This document shows, in pieces, positions 1 to 7,809 of a DNA stretch of 64,000 bases. The stretch comes from Fibrivirga algicola (lineage in GTDB: Bacteria > Bacteroidota > Bacteroidia > Cytophagales > Spirosomataceae): positions 1 to 64,000 of the forward strand of contig NZ_WAEL01000009.1 of NCBI RefSeq assembly GCF_011742925.1, read 5' to 3'. Made by a program: the position numbers and the translations under genes. Every line of letters begins with the position of its first letter. The stretch's first letter is position 1. A model generated the notes under the pieces. The model was not told the DNA's origin. It worked only from the letters and a program-made list of their open reading frames with translations, and did not search any database.

Positions 1-1275
1 TGCCAGTGAGGCGTTGAAGTTCTGACCGATCGTGCCGTTCTGAGTAGCCGGAGCCTGTGCTACGACGGGTGCAACAGGCGTTACGGGCGTTGATGACAGG
101 CCATTGGGCCATGATGGTTGAAACGGAGTTGCCTTCGCCAAAAACGAATCACTAACGGCATCAGCCCAGATTTGCGCGGCTCGATCCATGCCCGAAGCCC
201 CCATGTGAACATTGTCGTAGCGGTCTGAGGGTAGTAGCTGGTTGTCATAATCAGGGCCGGGTGCACAGTTGGTATACTGGGCGGCCATTTCTTGAGCCAC
301 CCGTACCTGCGGAAACCTGTCACCACTCTGAAAGACCACCGTAGCCCGGTTGATGAGCGCCCATACGGGGAACCCAAAATCAGCCCTAGCCTGATCGAGC
401 CAGCCTTTGTAGTACCCCGCAATCTGGTTGGCATCGGGGTTAGTCCAGTCGTTGGCTCCGTGGTCGGATAAGATCGACCGCACCCCACTTTGCGCCGAAT
501 AGACGGTCAGGGCGTTTTTCACGTTGATGTACGGCAGCCGTAGGGCAGAGTTGCAAAAGCCATGTTCAAACTGAATTCCCTGTGAGGACTTCCACATATG
601 TTCCAGGTTGGTTCCGCCAAAAGCGGCCTGATACATAGCTACGGGTACGTTCAACCGCTTGACGAGTTTCTCCGCACATATTGACCAGAAGTACCAGTAA
701 TCACCAAAGGGTGCTGGCCGTACTGCGCCAAACTGCGACCACCCTCTGGGCATCAGTTCCGGTATCGGATTTTTGTCGTAGCTATCGCGGTCGGCAAATA
801 AGAGAGGCCGTTCAATGGTATTAACCCGATCGTCAGTAGCAGCGGGAACGGCAATCGACGGATCACCTGATGCCACTGAGTGGCCCGTAACGATAAAGAT
901 TTCGCCTACCCCTACGCGGTCAACGTTCCATGTTGCCAGTGTGCCACTATTGCCTACGGCCCGTACACTCAGGCCGTACCAGCCGCCCTGCAAGCGGAGA
1001 CGCCCAGAAAACGACGTACCGGAAACCGGCTCAACCACGGCCGTCCACCCTACGCTAGTGCCTCCGTTCAAGGCTGTTGCTGTGGCTTCAATGCGAACCG
1101 TTCCACTCGGACACTGACCCTGAATCGGGATAAAGGTGTAATTGTCTGTACCCCGCTGGTAAATCTGGCGGGATGTAGGTAGGCTGACCTGCGCGGTTCC
1201 CATCAGGGGAAGCGTCGTCAAATAGGCAACGATAACCACAAACCAGAATTTTCGAGGTACATAATACGATAGCAT
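1..1275 (-). CDS. Secreted SGNH-type esterase (C-terminus beyond left edge)
   Basis: The frame is open from an ATG at 1275 to the first base of the window, giving 425 visible residues. A signal peptide is seen (hydrophobic segment about residues 10-27, ending GTAQ). SGNH-hydrolase blocks are visible: TGHS with probable nucleophile Ser133, GAND with Asn275, and DNVH with Asp354/His357 near the end of the catalytic domain. The family removes acyl groups, often acetyl from sugars, and this copy would act in the periplasm or outside the cell. After the catalytic domain the sequence turns Pro/Ala/Val-rich and then reads like the start of a putative-Ig module (NGTIGQNFNASLA), as also seen in the large exported protein at 44464-49725. 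The protein is therefore probably longer and multidomain. The fold is fairly sure; the substrate is unknown. Confidence 0.72.
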   Translation of the reverse strand, partial: MLSYYVPRKFWFVVIVAYLTTLPLMGTAQVSLPTSRQIYQRGTDNYTFIPIQGQCPSGTVRIEATATALNGGTSVGWTAVVEPVSGTSFSGRLRLQGGWYGLSVRAVGNSGTLATWNVDRVGVGEIFIVTGHSVASGDPSIAVPAATDDRVNTIERPLLFADRDSYDKNPIPELMPRGWSQFGAVRPAPFGDYWYFWSICAEKLVKRLNVPVAMYQAAFGGTNLEHMWKSSQGIQFEHGFCNSALRLPYINVKNALTVYSAQSGVRSILSDHGANDWTNPDANQIAGYYKGWLDQARADFGFPVWALINRATVVFQSGDRFPQVRVAQEMAAQYTNCAPGPDYDNQLLPSDRYDNVHMGASGMDRAAQIWADAVSDSFLAKATPFQPSWPNGLSSTPVTPVAPVVAQAPATQNGTIGQNFNASLA

Positions 1276-1439
1276 AAGCTATGTGTGTTAATGGCAGTCC
1301 TATATAGATCGCCGGGTGAATTGCTAGATTAAAGATGCTGAATAGTGTAGCGTTGAGTCAGTATTGAGAATAAATAAGTAAATCAAATTTTATATTTAGT
1401 TACTTTAAGGGTCAATGGCTATTATTTTTAGTGGCGTGT

Positions 1440-1800
1440 CGCGGCTAATTGCCACGAGTCTCTGCACTTAGTAAAGCTTTGGCTTTCTGAGCCGTTGGCG
1501 AAAAACGGCGATTGAAACTGACAACAGTCATTCGCTTGCCATACTGGTCGGCAGCCTCTTTGGCAGCTATTACGGCGGTACGTTCAGCCTCGTAGATCGC
1601 CAGTGGTTTCTCTACAAATACCTGTTCGCCCACTTGTAATGCTTCCACCACCAGCTTCGCATGGTTATCGTGGGGGAGAATTACGCTCAGGTCACGTCAG
1701 ACAGAATAGCCTGATAAGCAGTGCTACTGTGGGCGATACCATACTTCTTGGCCAGCAACGTGCCGCTGAGGCACCGAATGCATAGATTTTTTTCCGCTTG
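1440..1800 (-). pseudogene. Remnant of a Gfo/Idh/MocA-type oxidoreductase
   Basis: Minus-strand frames between 1800 and 1445 spell pieces of a nucleotide-dependent sugar oxidoreductase. They include AKKYGIAHSSTAYQAIL, then after a frame change SVILPHDNHAKLVVEALQ, then VFVEKPLAI and FNRRFSP. EKP followed by an FNRRFSP-like motif is typical of the Gfo/Idh/MocA N-terminal domain. Several frame changes are needed upstream of 1690, no start codon fits, and the frame stops at 1445 where the family would continue for about 200 more residues. This is a decayed fragment rather than a gene. Minus-strand sequence further upstream, to about 2070, also looks coding-like but was not recognised. Confidence 0.6.
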
Positions 1801-2854
1801 ACTGATTGATGGTCATGTAACCCACATTCCACGTTGCAAACAGACCTGGGTAATAGTTCGGGTCAGGATGTGTTCGACCTGATGTTTGATATGCTGGTAG
1901 AGATCTGGCAACGCCTGGTGCTTCTTTCTAGCGCTTGGATAATACTGCCTCGCACGTAGAGCGTTACGCCAGTAGTGCCCCACCGAACATTATTGCGCCG
2001 ACTCTGGGCCAGCAGGGGGCCTAATGAGAGTGGCTTAATGGTCTGGCTAACGTGCACAATGCATGAGTCCATAAGTTAAGTTGTAGAGAGTTAATCGATA
2101 GGCTTTATCTATTACAAGCATGGAAGTTAAATGTAGAAAATATAATATGAAAGCTGATCCCTATTATTAGTCTGTTTTCTACACTTAGCATTGATTTCCA
2201 ACAGTTCGCTGTTTTGATCAAACCCTAACGTACGCTCATTCCACAATCGGTTGCCAGAGGCTTACCGCATCGTCACTCATACCCGGAAGTTGCCATGCTT
2301 ATGTCCTGAGCGAAAGTCTCAGTGTAAGTTGATAGACTTTTAATGCATTTCCCAAGGAACAGAGCTTAGTGTGCTGATTATCAGGTACGTTTTGCCGTCA
2401 TTACGAGACCCGATCTGTGAATCTTACTCCTAGAAAAATTCATTAACATACTTCCACGACCCAACTTGTAATAGTACAACTTGGGTAGGTTTACCGTCTC
2501 GTGCAGAATCGACAAACTGCTATTGCGGTCACTTAGCCATCAATAAGCATATAGATGAACTCTGAGCAAGTGTAGGCTCAACTCAATCAGTGATTGACAA
2601 GGGGAGACGTTGGTCAGTGAGGCGACAAGTTAAGACAACAGCTCCCTGTCAAGTATAGCAGGATCTGTCCTAACAAGCTGTCTTAGTAAAACGGGCATTC
2701 AACCAGATAACTTTAGCCTGATCCATTGCTCTACTAGTGGCCATTCTTGCTCTGGCAATCCACCTTCCCGGCCCCCTTGCTCACTTGTATACTTTAGTAT
2801 GAACTAATGGCCTGAACATAGGTATAGCAAAAGGGGATACTGTACCCCGCTACC
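1801..2854. other. Long intergenic stretch, mostly unexplained
   Basis: About 1 kb with no convincing gene. The first 270 bases may belong to the decayed minus-strand gene next door. An imperfect inverted repeat (about 10 of 11 pairs) lies near 2459-2485. One copy of the octamer GGTACGTT lies at 2384-2391. No promoter for the downstream kinase could be assigned with confidence. Confidence 0.4.
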
Positions 2855-4687
2855 ATGGCAGACCCAAACCCCGCATTCGATCAGTTTAACCCCATCTATC
2901 GAATAGCCTTTGAAAATATCAACCAGGGCTTTTGCCTAATCGAAAAGGTGGAGACCCCCGCCGGAGCACCACCTGATTTTCGCTATCTGCTGACCAATCA
3001 CGCCTTTGATCAGCAATCAGGACTCCTTCAGGTAGTAGGCAAAACCCTTCGCCAAGTCGTTCCCACTATTGAGGGGTATATCACAGCCTACTATGAGGAA
3101 GTTGCCTTGCAGGGGACAACCGTCAATTTTGACGCTTACGTCTCGACCCTGGGCCGCTGGATGGATGTCCGTGCCTTTCGGGTTGAAGCGAACCATCCCC
3201 TACGGGTTGCCGTGCTGTTTATGGACATCACCGCCAGCAAACAAGCCCAGGCGGATCGTTACCAGAGTGAAGCTCAGGCCAACTTTCTATTGCAACTCAG
3301 TGATGCGATGCGCCCACTAACCGACCCCATCGGCATACAGTTGACAGCTACTCAGTTAGCCTTGACTTATTTTAAGGCCGACAGGGCCTACTATTGTGAA
3401 GTTGAGCAGGACCAGGTCACTGTTCGCCAGCAGGCCGCCCGCCCTGATTTACCCGCTATTCCCACCTATTATTCCCTGGATCAATTGCCCAGCATGAAAG
3501 CCCAGTTGCTGAAGGGTAAGTCCGTGGTGATTGCTGACGCCACAACCACCGAGGCGATTGATCAATCTCTGAAGCAGTTGTGCAAGCGGTTGAACATTGG
3601 GGCTTACATCCAGGTACCCCTCATCAGGCATGGCCAGTTAGTGGCCAAATTTTGCCTCACCCAGGCTCGTCCCCGGGACTGGACGAGTCTGGACATTCAG
3701 TTGGCCACTGAAACTGCCGAGCGCACCTGGGATCTGGCCCAACGCGCCCGCACCGAAGTGGCCCTCCGCCAATCAGAAGCTAAATACCGCACCTTATTCC
3801 AGACCATTAGCGAGGCTATTTGCCTGATCGAGCGACTGCCCCGGCGGACCGACGGTCGGCGCGATTATCGCTACATCGCCATGAATTCGGCCATGCTGGC
3901 TCTGTTCAACATTACCGACTTAAGCGGGCAGTCCATTCGCGAGCATTTCCCCCAGGAGATCGAGGATTGGTATGATGACTACGACCGGGTTTTGGATACC
4001 GGACAGTCCATTCGCTTTGAGCGCTTATCCGAGCCTCAGGGCATGGTGCTGGAGATGTCCATCAGCCGCGTGGAAGACGGCTCGAAACACCGACTATTGG
4101 TCCTTATGCAGGACATCAGCACCCGTAAGCAAGCCGAGCAAGTGCTCAAACTGGCCGATCGCCGAAAAAATGAGTTTCTGGCCATGCTGGCCCACGAATT
4201 ACGCAACCCCATGGCCACCTTACGCAATGGACTGAATATTCTCAACGAAATCCACGAAGTGGGCAGTATTCCCGACCAGACAACTGGCATGATGACTCGC
4301 CAACTGGAGCACTTAGTCCGCTTGGTGGATGACTTGTTGGATGTCAGTCGCATCAGTCAAGGTAAGATTGAGTTGAAGCGGGAACGGCTCGAGTTGGGGA
4401 CCCTAGTAGCGGAAGTAGTTGATTCCATTCGTCCCATGTTCGCTACCCAGCATAAAAGCCTGCAGCTGATAGGCTCCGCTGACCCGTTGATGGTGGATGG
4501 GGATGCTACCCGTCTGAGCCAGCTGGTCAGCAATCTATTGACCAATGGCGTGCGGTATACGGGCGAGCAAGGTCAAGTTCGGGTCAGTCTGGCGGGCGAG
4601 CAGGGGCAGGCAGTTCTGCGGGTAGCCGATAACGGGATTGGTCTGACTCCAGATCAATGCCTAACCATTTTCGAGTTGTTTGTGTAA
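2855..4687 (+). CDS. PAS/GAF/PAS histidine kinase, truncated by an in-frame stop
   Basis: 610 residues. Order seen: PAS about 12-130, GAF about 150-300, PAS about 310-430, HisKA with AMLAHELRNP (phospho-acceptor His447), and the start of the HATPase domain with the N box (SNLLTNGVRYT) and G1 box (DNGIGL). No signal peptide or membrane segment is seen, so it would be a cytosolic sensor kinase. Translation stops at TAA 4685-4687 just after IFELFV, before the ATP-lid G2 box. The same frame then continues without another stop to 5263 with [18 protein letters not shown] and a receiver domain. Related kinases have IFELF.QAD here, so CAA (Gln) to TAA is the simplest explanation. As written, the truncated product should not bind ATP properly, so this is probably a pseudogene or a sequencing error. 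Intact, it would be an 802-residue hybrid kinase. Confidence 0.85.
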   Translation: MADPNPAFDQFNPIYRIAFENINQGFCLIEKVETPAGAPPDFRYLLTNHAFDQQSGLLQVVGKTLRQVVPTIEGYITAYYEEVALQGTTVNFDAYVSTLGRWMDVRAFRVEANHPLRVAVLFMDITASKQAQADRYQSEAQANFLLQLSDAMRPLTDPIGIQLTATQLALTYFKADRAYYCEVEQDQVTVRQQAARPDLPAIPTYYSLDQLPSMKAQLLKGKSVVIADATTTEAIDQSLKQLCKRLNIGAYIQVPLIRHGQLVAKFCLTQARPRDWTSLDIQLATETAERTWDLAQRARTEVALRQSEAKYRTLFQTISEAICLIERLPRRTDGRRDYRYIAMNSAMLALFNITDLSGQSIREHFPQEIEDWYDDYDRVLDTGQSIRFERLSEPQGMVLEMSISRVEDGSKHRLLVLMQDISTRKQAEQVLKLADRRKNEFLAMLAHELRNPMATLRNGLNILNEIHEVGSIPDQTTGMMTRQLEHLVRLVDDLLDVSRISQGKIELKRERLELGTLVAEVVDSIRPMFATQHKSLQLIGSADPLMVDGDATRLSQLVSNLLTNGVRYTGEQGQVRVSLAGEQGQAVLRVADNGIGLTPDQCLTIFELFV

Positions 4688-4780
4688 GCCGATACGTCGC
4701 TGGTTCGTTCCCAGGGCGGCCTGGGCATTGGCTTAACACTGGCCCAACGGCTGGCTCAGCTGCATGGTGGACGGATCGAC

Positions 4781-5263
4781 GTGCACAGCGCTGGCTTGGG
4801 GCAGGGGAGCGAGTTTACAGTCTTTTTACCTCTTTTAGCCCCGCTTACGCCAGCCATTACGTCGCTAGATGCCACGGCTTCTTCTAAGCCTGTAGGGCAT
4901 CGCCTGTTAGTAATTGATGATAACGCGGATGGAGCACTCACGCTGTCGATATTGCTCAAGTTAAGGGGCTTCGCGGTCACCACCGCCTTGAGTGGGGCGG
5001 AAGGGTTACAAGTGGCTCAAGTCCTTCAGCCCCGGGTGATTCTGTGTGACATTAGTATGCCGGGCATGGATGGCTATGAGGTGTGCCGTCGGCTTCGAGG
5101 CCATGACTGGGGCAAATCGATGGTATTGATTGCCCTGACCGGGTACGGTCAGGATGAGGATAGACAACGTACGAAGGAGGCTGGCTTTGACGCTCACCTG
5201 GTCAAACCCCTCGACATGGGGGTTTTAATGCAGCTATTGACTAAGCTGCTTGTTCAAGCTTGA
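4781..5263 (+). CDS. Receiver domain left downstream of the split kinase
   Basis: This frame is identical to that of the upstream kinase; 4781 is simply the first ATG after the internal stop. The first 30 or so residues are the end of the HATPase domain (GSEFTVFLP). A complete receiver domain follows: acidic pair in VIDDN, phospho-acceptor Asp in [10 protein letters not shown], Thr in ALTG and Lys in LVKP. If translated alone it would be a small single-domain response regulator with a useless N-terminal tail. More likely it is the C-terminal third of the interrupted hybrid kinase. No ribosome binding site distinguishes the ATG. Confidence 0.75.
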   Translation: MHSAGLGQGSEFTVFLPLLAPLTPAITSLDATASSKPVGHRLLVIDDNADGALTLSILLKLRGFAVTTALSGAEGLQVAQVLQPRVILCDISMPGMDGYEVCRRLRGHDWGKSMVLIALTGYGQDEDRQRTKEAGFDAHLVKPLDMGVLMQLLTKLLVQA

Positions 5264-5417
5264 TTCGTGGGTTACGAACTGAAGTTGGCAGGTATTAAAC
5301 GCTCGTTTCTGAGACAGCATAGGCGAGTGGCTGCAAATTGGATCTATCTCGGAAGAACCATCCCGTTCATTACATCCGCCTAGGTTAACATAACTGGCTT
5401 TATCGCTCAAAATGCGT

Positions 5418-5464
5418 CTCACAGTCTTAGCTTGACACTAATCGTGCAAAGCTAAGACTGTGAG
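5418..5464. terminator. Perfect 16-bp inverted repeat after the kinase
   Basis: Left arm 5418-5433 (CTCACAGTCTTAGCTT) pairs without mismatch with 5449-5464 across a 15-nt loop. There is no T-run after it on the + strand, so it is either an RNA-stabilising 3' hairpin or a protein site rather than a classic intrinsic terminator. Confidence 0.5.
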
Positions 5465-5492
5465 CAGTTTCATCAATCTCAAGAAAAAGTAC

Positions 5493-5523
5493 AAAACGGG
5501 TGCCTTTCACTGGCACCCGTTTT
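5493..5523. terminator. Bidirectional rho-independent terminator
   Basis: Perfect 12-bp stem: 5493-5504 (AAAACGGGTGCC) with 5512-5523, 7-nt loop. The stem ends in TTTT on one side and AAAA on the other, so it can stop transcription from either side. It closes the hybrid-kinase unit. Confidence 0.75.
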
Positions 5524-5921
5524 GCGTGAGCTGAAAACTTCACGAGCTTCCTGCGTGTCTGAAATCGGGTTTACCAACGCTACCGCCTTCGATACTATTG
5601 GCCAAGCCCTAAACGTTGCTGGCTATGAAGACGGAGGCGGATGAAATGGCCCGGCTCAAACACCAACTGGCTCAAGTAGAAAAGTTGCTTCGTTCGTGCG
5701 CGTTTCAACGTTGATGAGTGCTCATGCTAATTTTATGGCCTAACTAATAGGCCAACTACTCAACCGTTTATCGAGTTGACAGTTAATGTTCCCCTCAATC
5801 TGTAAACGGATGAGACGCTGGCACCGCGCTCTTTTCGCCCTGCTGGATTGGGTTATTCTTGGTTTTATAGCTATACTAGTTGCTTAAAAATGCCTTTCTC
5901 GTCACGTCGCAGTTCCAGTTT
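5524..5921. other. Gap before the sigma-factor gene, with possible coding remnant
   Basis: A short open stretch at 5622-5714 (MKTEADEMARLKHQLAQVEK...) reads like a coiled coil and adjoins another frame (SEIGFTNATAFDTIGQAL) just upstream. Together they may be a degraded small gene, but the family was not recognised. The promoter of the sigma factor should lie here; no clear TTG/TAnnTTTG pair was found. Confidence 0.3.
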
Positions 5922-6485
5922 ATGAGCTTATTCCATAAAAACCTACCAACCGATGAGGCACTATGGAAGCAACTGCTTGACGGAAACGAAGACGCACTGG
6001 ATGGGCTGATGCAGCGGTACTTCCGCGAATTATTTCACTACGGCGGTAAATTCTCGAGAGACGACGATCTCATTAAAGACTGCATTCAGGATCTGTTTCT
6101 GGACATCTGGGAGCGGCGCGAGACCCTCCGGCCAGATGTATTTGTGAAACCATACCTACTGGTGGCCTTGCGTCGCCGAATTCACCGGGTCTGGCAGATG
6201 AATCAGTTGCAAACAGACCTTACGACGGTACCCGATTTTGCGGCCGACTTCACGGTTGAAGAGCACTTGATCCTGTCGGAACAAACGCGATTTATTGCCC
6301 GGCAGATGCAGCAATTGTTAGACGGCCTGCCTGCCCGTCAGAAGGAAGTAATTTACCTCAGGTATTTTCAAGAGCTGAATCGGGAGCAGATCGCCGATGT
6401 CATGCATATCACGCTTCAATCGGTGTCTAACCTGTTGCAGGAGGCCCTTCGGAAGTTGCGGGGACAGTGGAAAACGGACCTCTAA
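5922..6485 (+). CDS. ECF-type RNA polymerase sigma factor
   Basis: 187 residues from the ATG at 5922. An in-frame TTG at 5880 would add 14 residues of no family character, so the ATG is preferred. Sigma region 2 is seen at about residues 20-85 (DLIKDCIQDLFLDIWERR). Region 4 is at about 125-180 (LPARQKEVIYLRYFQELNREQIADVMHITLQSVSNLLQEALRKLR) and contains the helix-turn-helix. This is the FecI-like group that sits beside FecR and SusC in Bacteroidota glycan loci. It is followed 86 bases later by the FecR gene and then the STN-bearing SusC gene. It probably directs transcription of the SusC/D operon once released by the anti-sigma factor. Confidence 0.93.
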   Translation: MSLFHKNLPTDEALWKQLLDGNEDALDGLMQRYFRELFHYGGKFSRDDDLIKDCIQDLFLDIWERRETLRPDVFVKPYLLVALRRRIHRVWQMNQLQTDLTTVPDFAADFTVEEHLILSEQTRFIARQMQQLLDGLPARQKEVIYLRYFQELNREQIADVMHITLQSVSNLLQEALRKLRGQWKTDL

Positions 6486-6571
6486 CCCAATAATTGATTG
6501 CCCTGCGGCTGATTCGCCAAAAAAAATGCAGGAGCAGGCAGTATCTGCGTACTTTTTCGGGTATCGTAGGT

Positions 6572-7663
6572 ATGACCCCACACGATGCCCCCAACTCGAA
6601 CGCAATACCGGTTAACGAACTGGTATGGCAAGACGATTTCCGGGCCTGGGTATTGCACCCAACCCCCGCTCTGGACAGCCACTGGCAAGCGTGGCAACGC
6701 CAACACCCCGAACAGGCCGGGACGCTACAGCAGGCCCGCGAGATTGTGGTGGCGTTGCGCGTTAAAAACCGGCCAATCACCCAGGAAGACATTCAGGAGG
6801 TGATCGATATTACCCGTCAGCACCTCGACCGGCCCACTGTTCAGGTGGTTCCGTTGCGTACCTATCAACGTACCTGGCCGGTGGCGGCGTCTGTTGCCGG
6901 GTTAATCCTGGTGGGGCTAAGCATATGGTGGTTCTACCAGCCCACACCACCAGCGAACCAACCCGTTGCCGTGGCTACCCGGCCTGGTACGGTCAGGGCA
7001 CAGCAGGCAGAACGCCTGCTCCGCCTACCTGATGGCAGTACCGTACAATTGGGCAAAAACAGCGAACTAACGTACCCAGGTCAATTTGCGGCCGATCGGC
7101 GGGAGGTGTTTCTGACTGGTACCGCCACATTTGATATACAACGCAGGCCCGAACAGCCTTTTCTGGTCTACGCCAATGGGTCGGTGACTCGGGTGCTGGG
7201 CACACGCTTTATTGTGCAGGCACAGACGCAATCGGGCCAGGTGCTGGTGAAGGTATTGTCGGGGAAAGTATCTGTGCTAGCCGAAGACGAGTGGCGGCGG
7301 GCTACTCGTCAGGCGGGTTATCAGCCCCAGACAATCATCGTCACGCCCAATCAGCAGGTGGTTTTTGAGCGCACGAGTAAGCTAATGCATAAAGCGCTGG
7401 TTGAGCAGCCGAAGCCGCTACGCGACGAACCCGTTGAATTCAACTTCGTTAAGGCCCCGGTAGCGCTGGTGCTGACTACACTGGAGAAAGCCTACGGGAT
7501 ACCAATCAACTTCGACAAAGAAACCTTCCGGAACTGCCAGATCACCGCGCCGCTAACGGATGAATCGCTGTTTGAGAAGCTGGATATTATCTGCGAAACT
7601 ATCGGGGCGCGCTACGAAGTGGTAGAAGCCCAAATCATCATTACCGGCAAGGGTTGCTCCTAG
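6572..7663 (+). CDS. FecR-family anti-sigma factor
   Basis: 363 residues from ATG 6572; an upstream in-frame ATT at 6494 adds only a non-conserved Arg-rich stretch. There is a cytoplasmic N-terminal part of about 90 residues, one transmembrane helix at about 105-125 (VAASVAGLILVGLSIWWFY), a periplasmic FecR domain at about 145-255 (LPDGSTVQLGKNSELTYP, GTRFIVQA) and a C-terminal DUF4974 domain at about 290-360 (VALVLTTLEKAYGIPINF). The family holds the partner sigma factor at the membrane and releases it when the periplasmic domain contacts the N-terminal signalling domain of a loaded TonB-dependent transducer. The neighbouring genes supply both partners. Confidence 0.92.
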   Translation: MTPHDAPNSNAIPVNELVWQDDFRAWVLHPTPALDSHWQAWQRQHPEQAGTLQQAREIVVALRVKNRPITQEDIQEVIDITRQHLDRPTVQVVPLRTYQRTWPVAASVAGLILVGLSIWWFYQPTPPANQPVAVATRPGTVRAQQAERLLRLPDGSTVQLGKNSELTYPGQFAADRREVFLTGTATFDIQRRPEQPFLVYANGSVTRVLGTRFIVQAQTQSGQVLVKVLSGKVSVLAEDEWRRATRQAGYQPQTIIVTPNQQVVFERTSKLMHKALVEQPKPLRDEPVEFNFVKAPVALVLTTLEKAYGIPINFDKETFRNCQITAPLTDESLFEKLDIICETIGARYEVVEAQIIITGKGCS

Positions 7664-7681
7664 CCGTTTTACCCAGTAAAA

Positions 7682-7711
7682 AGCCGGTCGGGGCTGCCAC
7701 CACGACCGGCT
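7682..7711. terminator. Hairpin between anti-sigma and susC genes
   Basis: Perfect 9-bp stem AGCCGGTCG (7682-7690) with CGACCGGCT (7703-7711), 12-nt loop. It has no T-run on the + side but an A-run before it. It could end the regulatory transcript, attenuate read-through, or mark the 3' end of a separate transcript. A second small hairpin (GCTCC/GGAGC) lies at 7746-7759. Confidence 0.45.
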
Positions 7712-7809
7712 AGTACAATCGTCCGGGATGTCTCACCATCTGGATGCTCCTATCGGAGCAGGACGCAGTTTTGCCTGTCTGTTACCTCAACCAAAACCAG
7801 TTTAAAAGT

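Noticed and set aside
4685..4687. Recoding of the stop as an amino acid
   Set aside because: The stop is TAA, not TGA or TAG, and no recoding signal is seen; a nonsense change or error is simpler.
5418..5464. Insertion-sequence terminal repeats
   Set aside because: Arms are only 15 bases apart, with no transposase or target duplication; a hairpin is the better reading.
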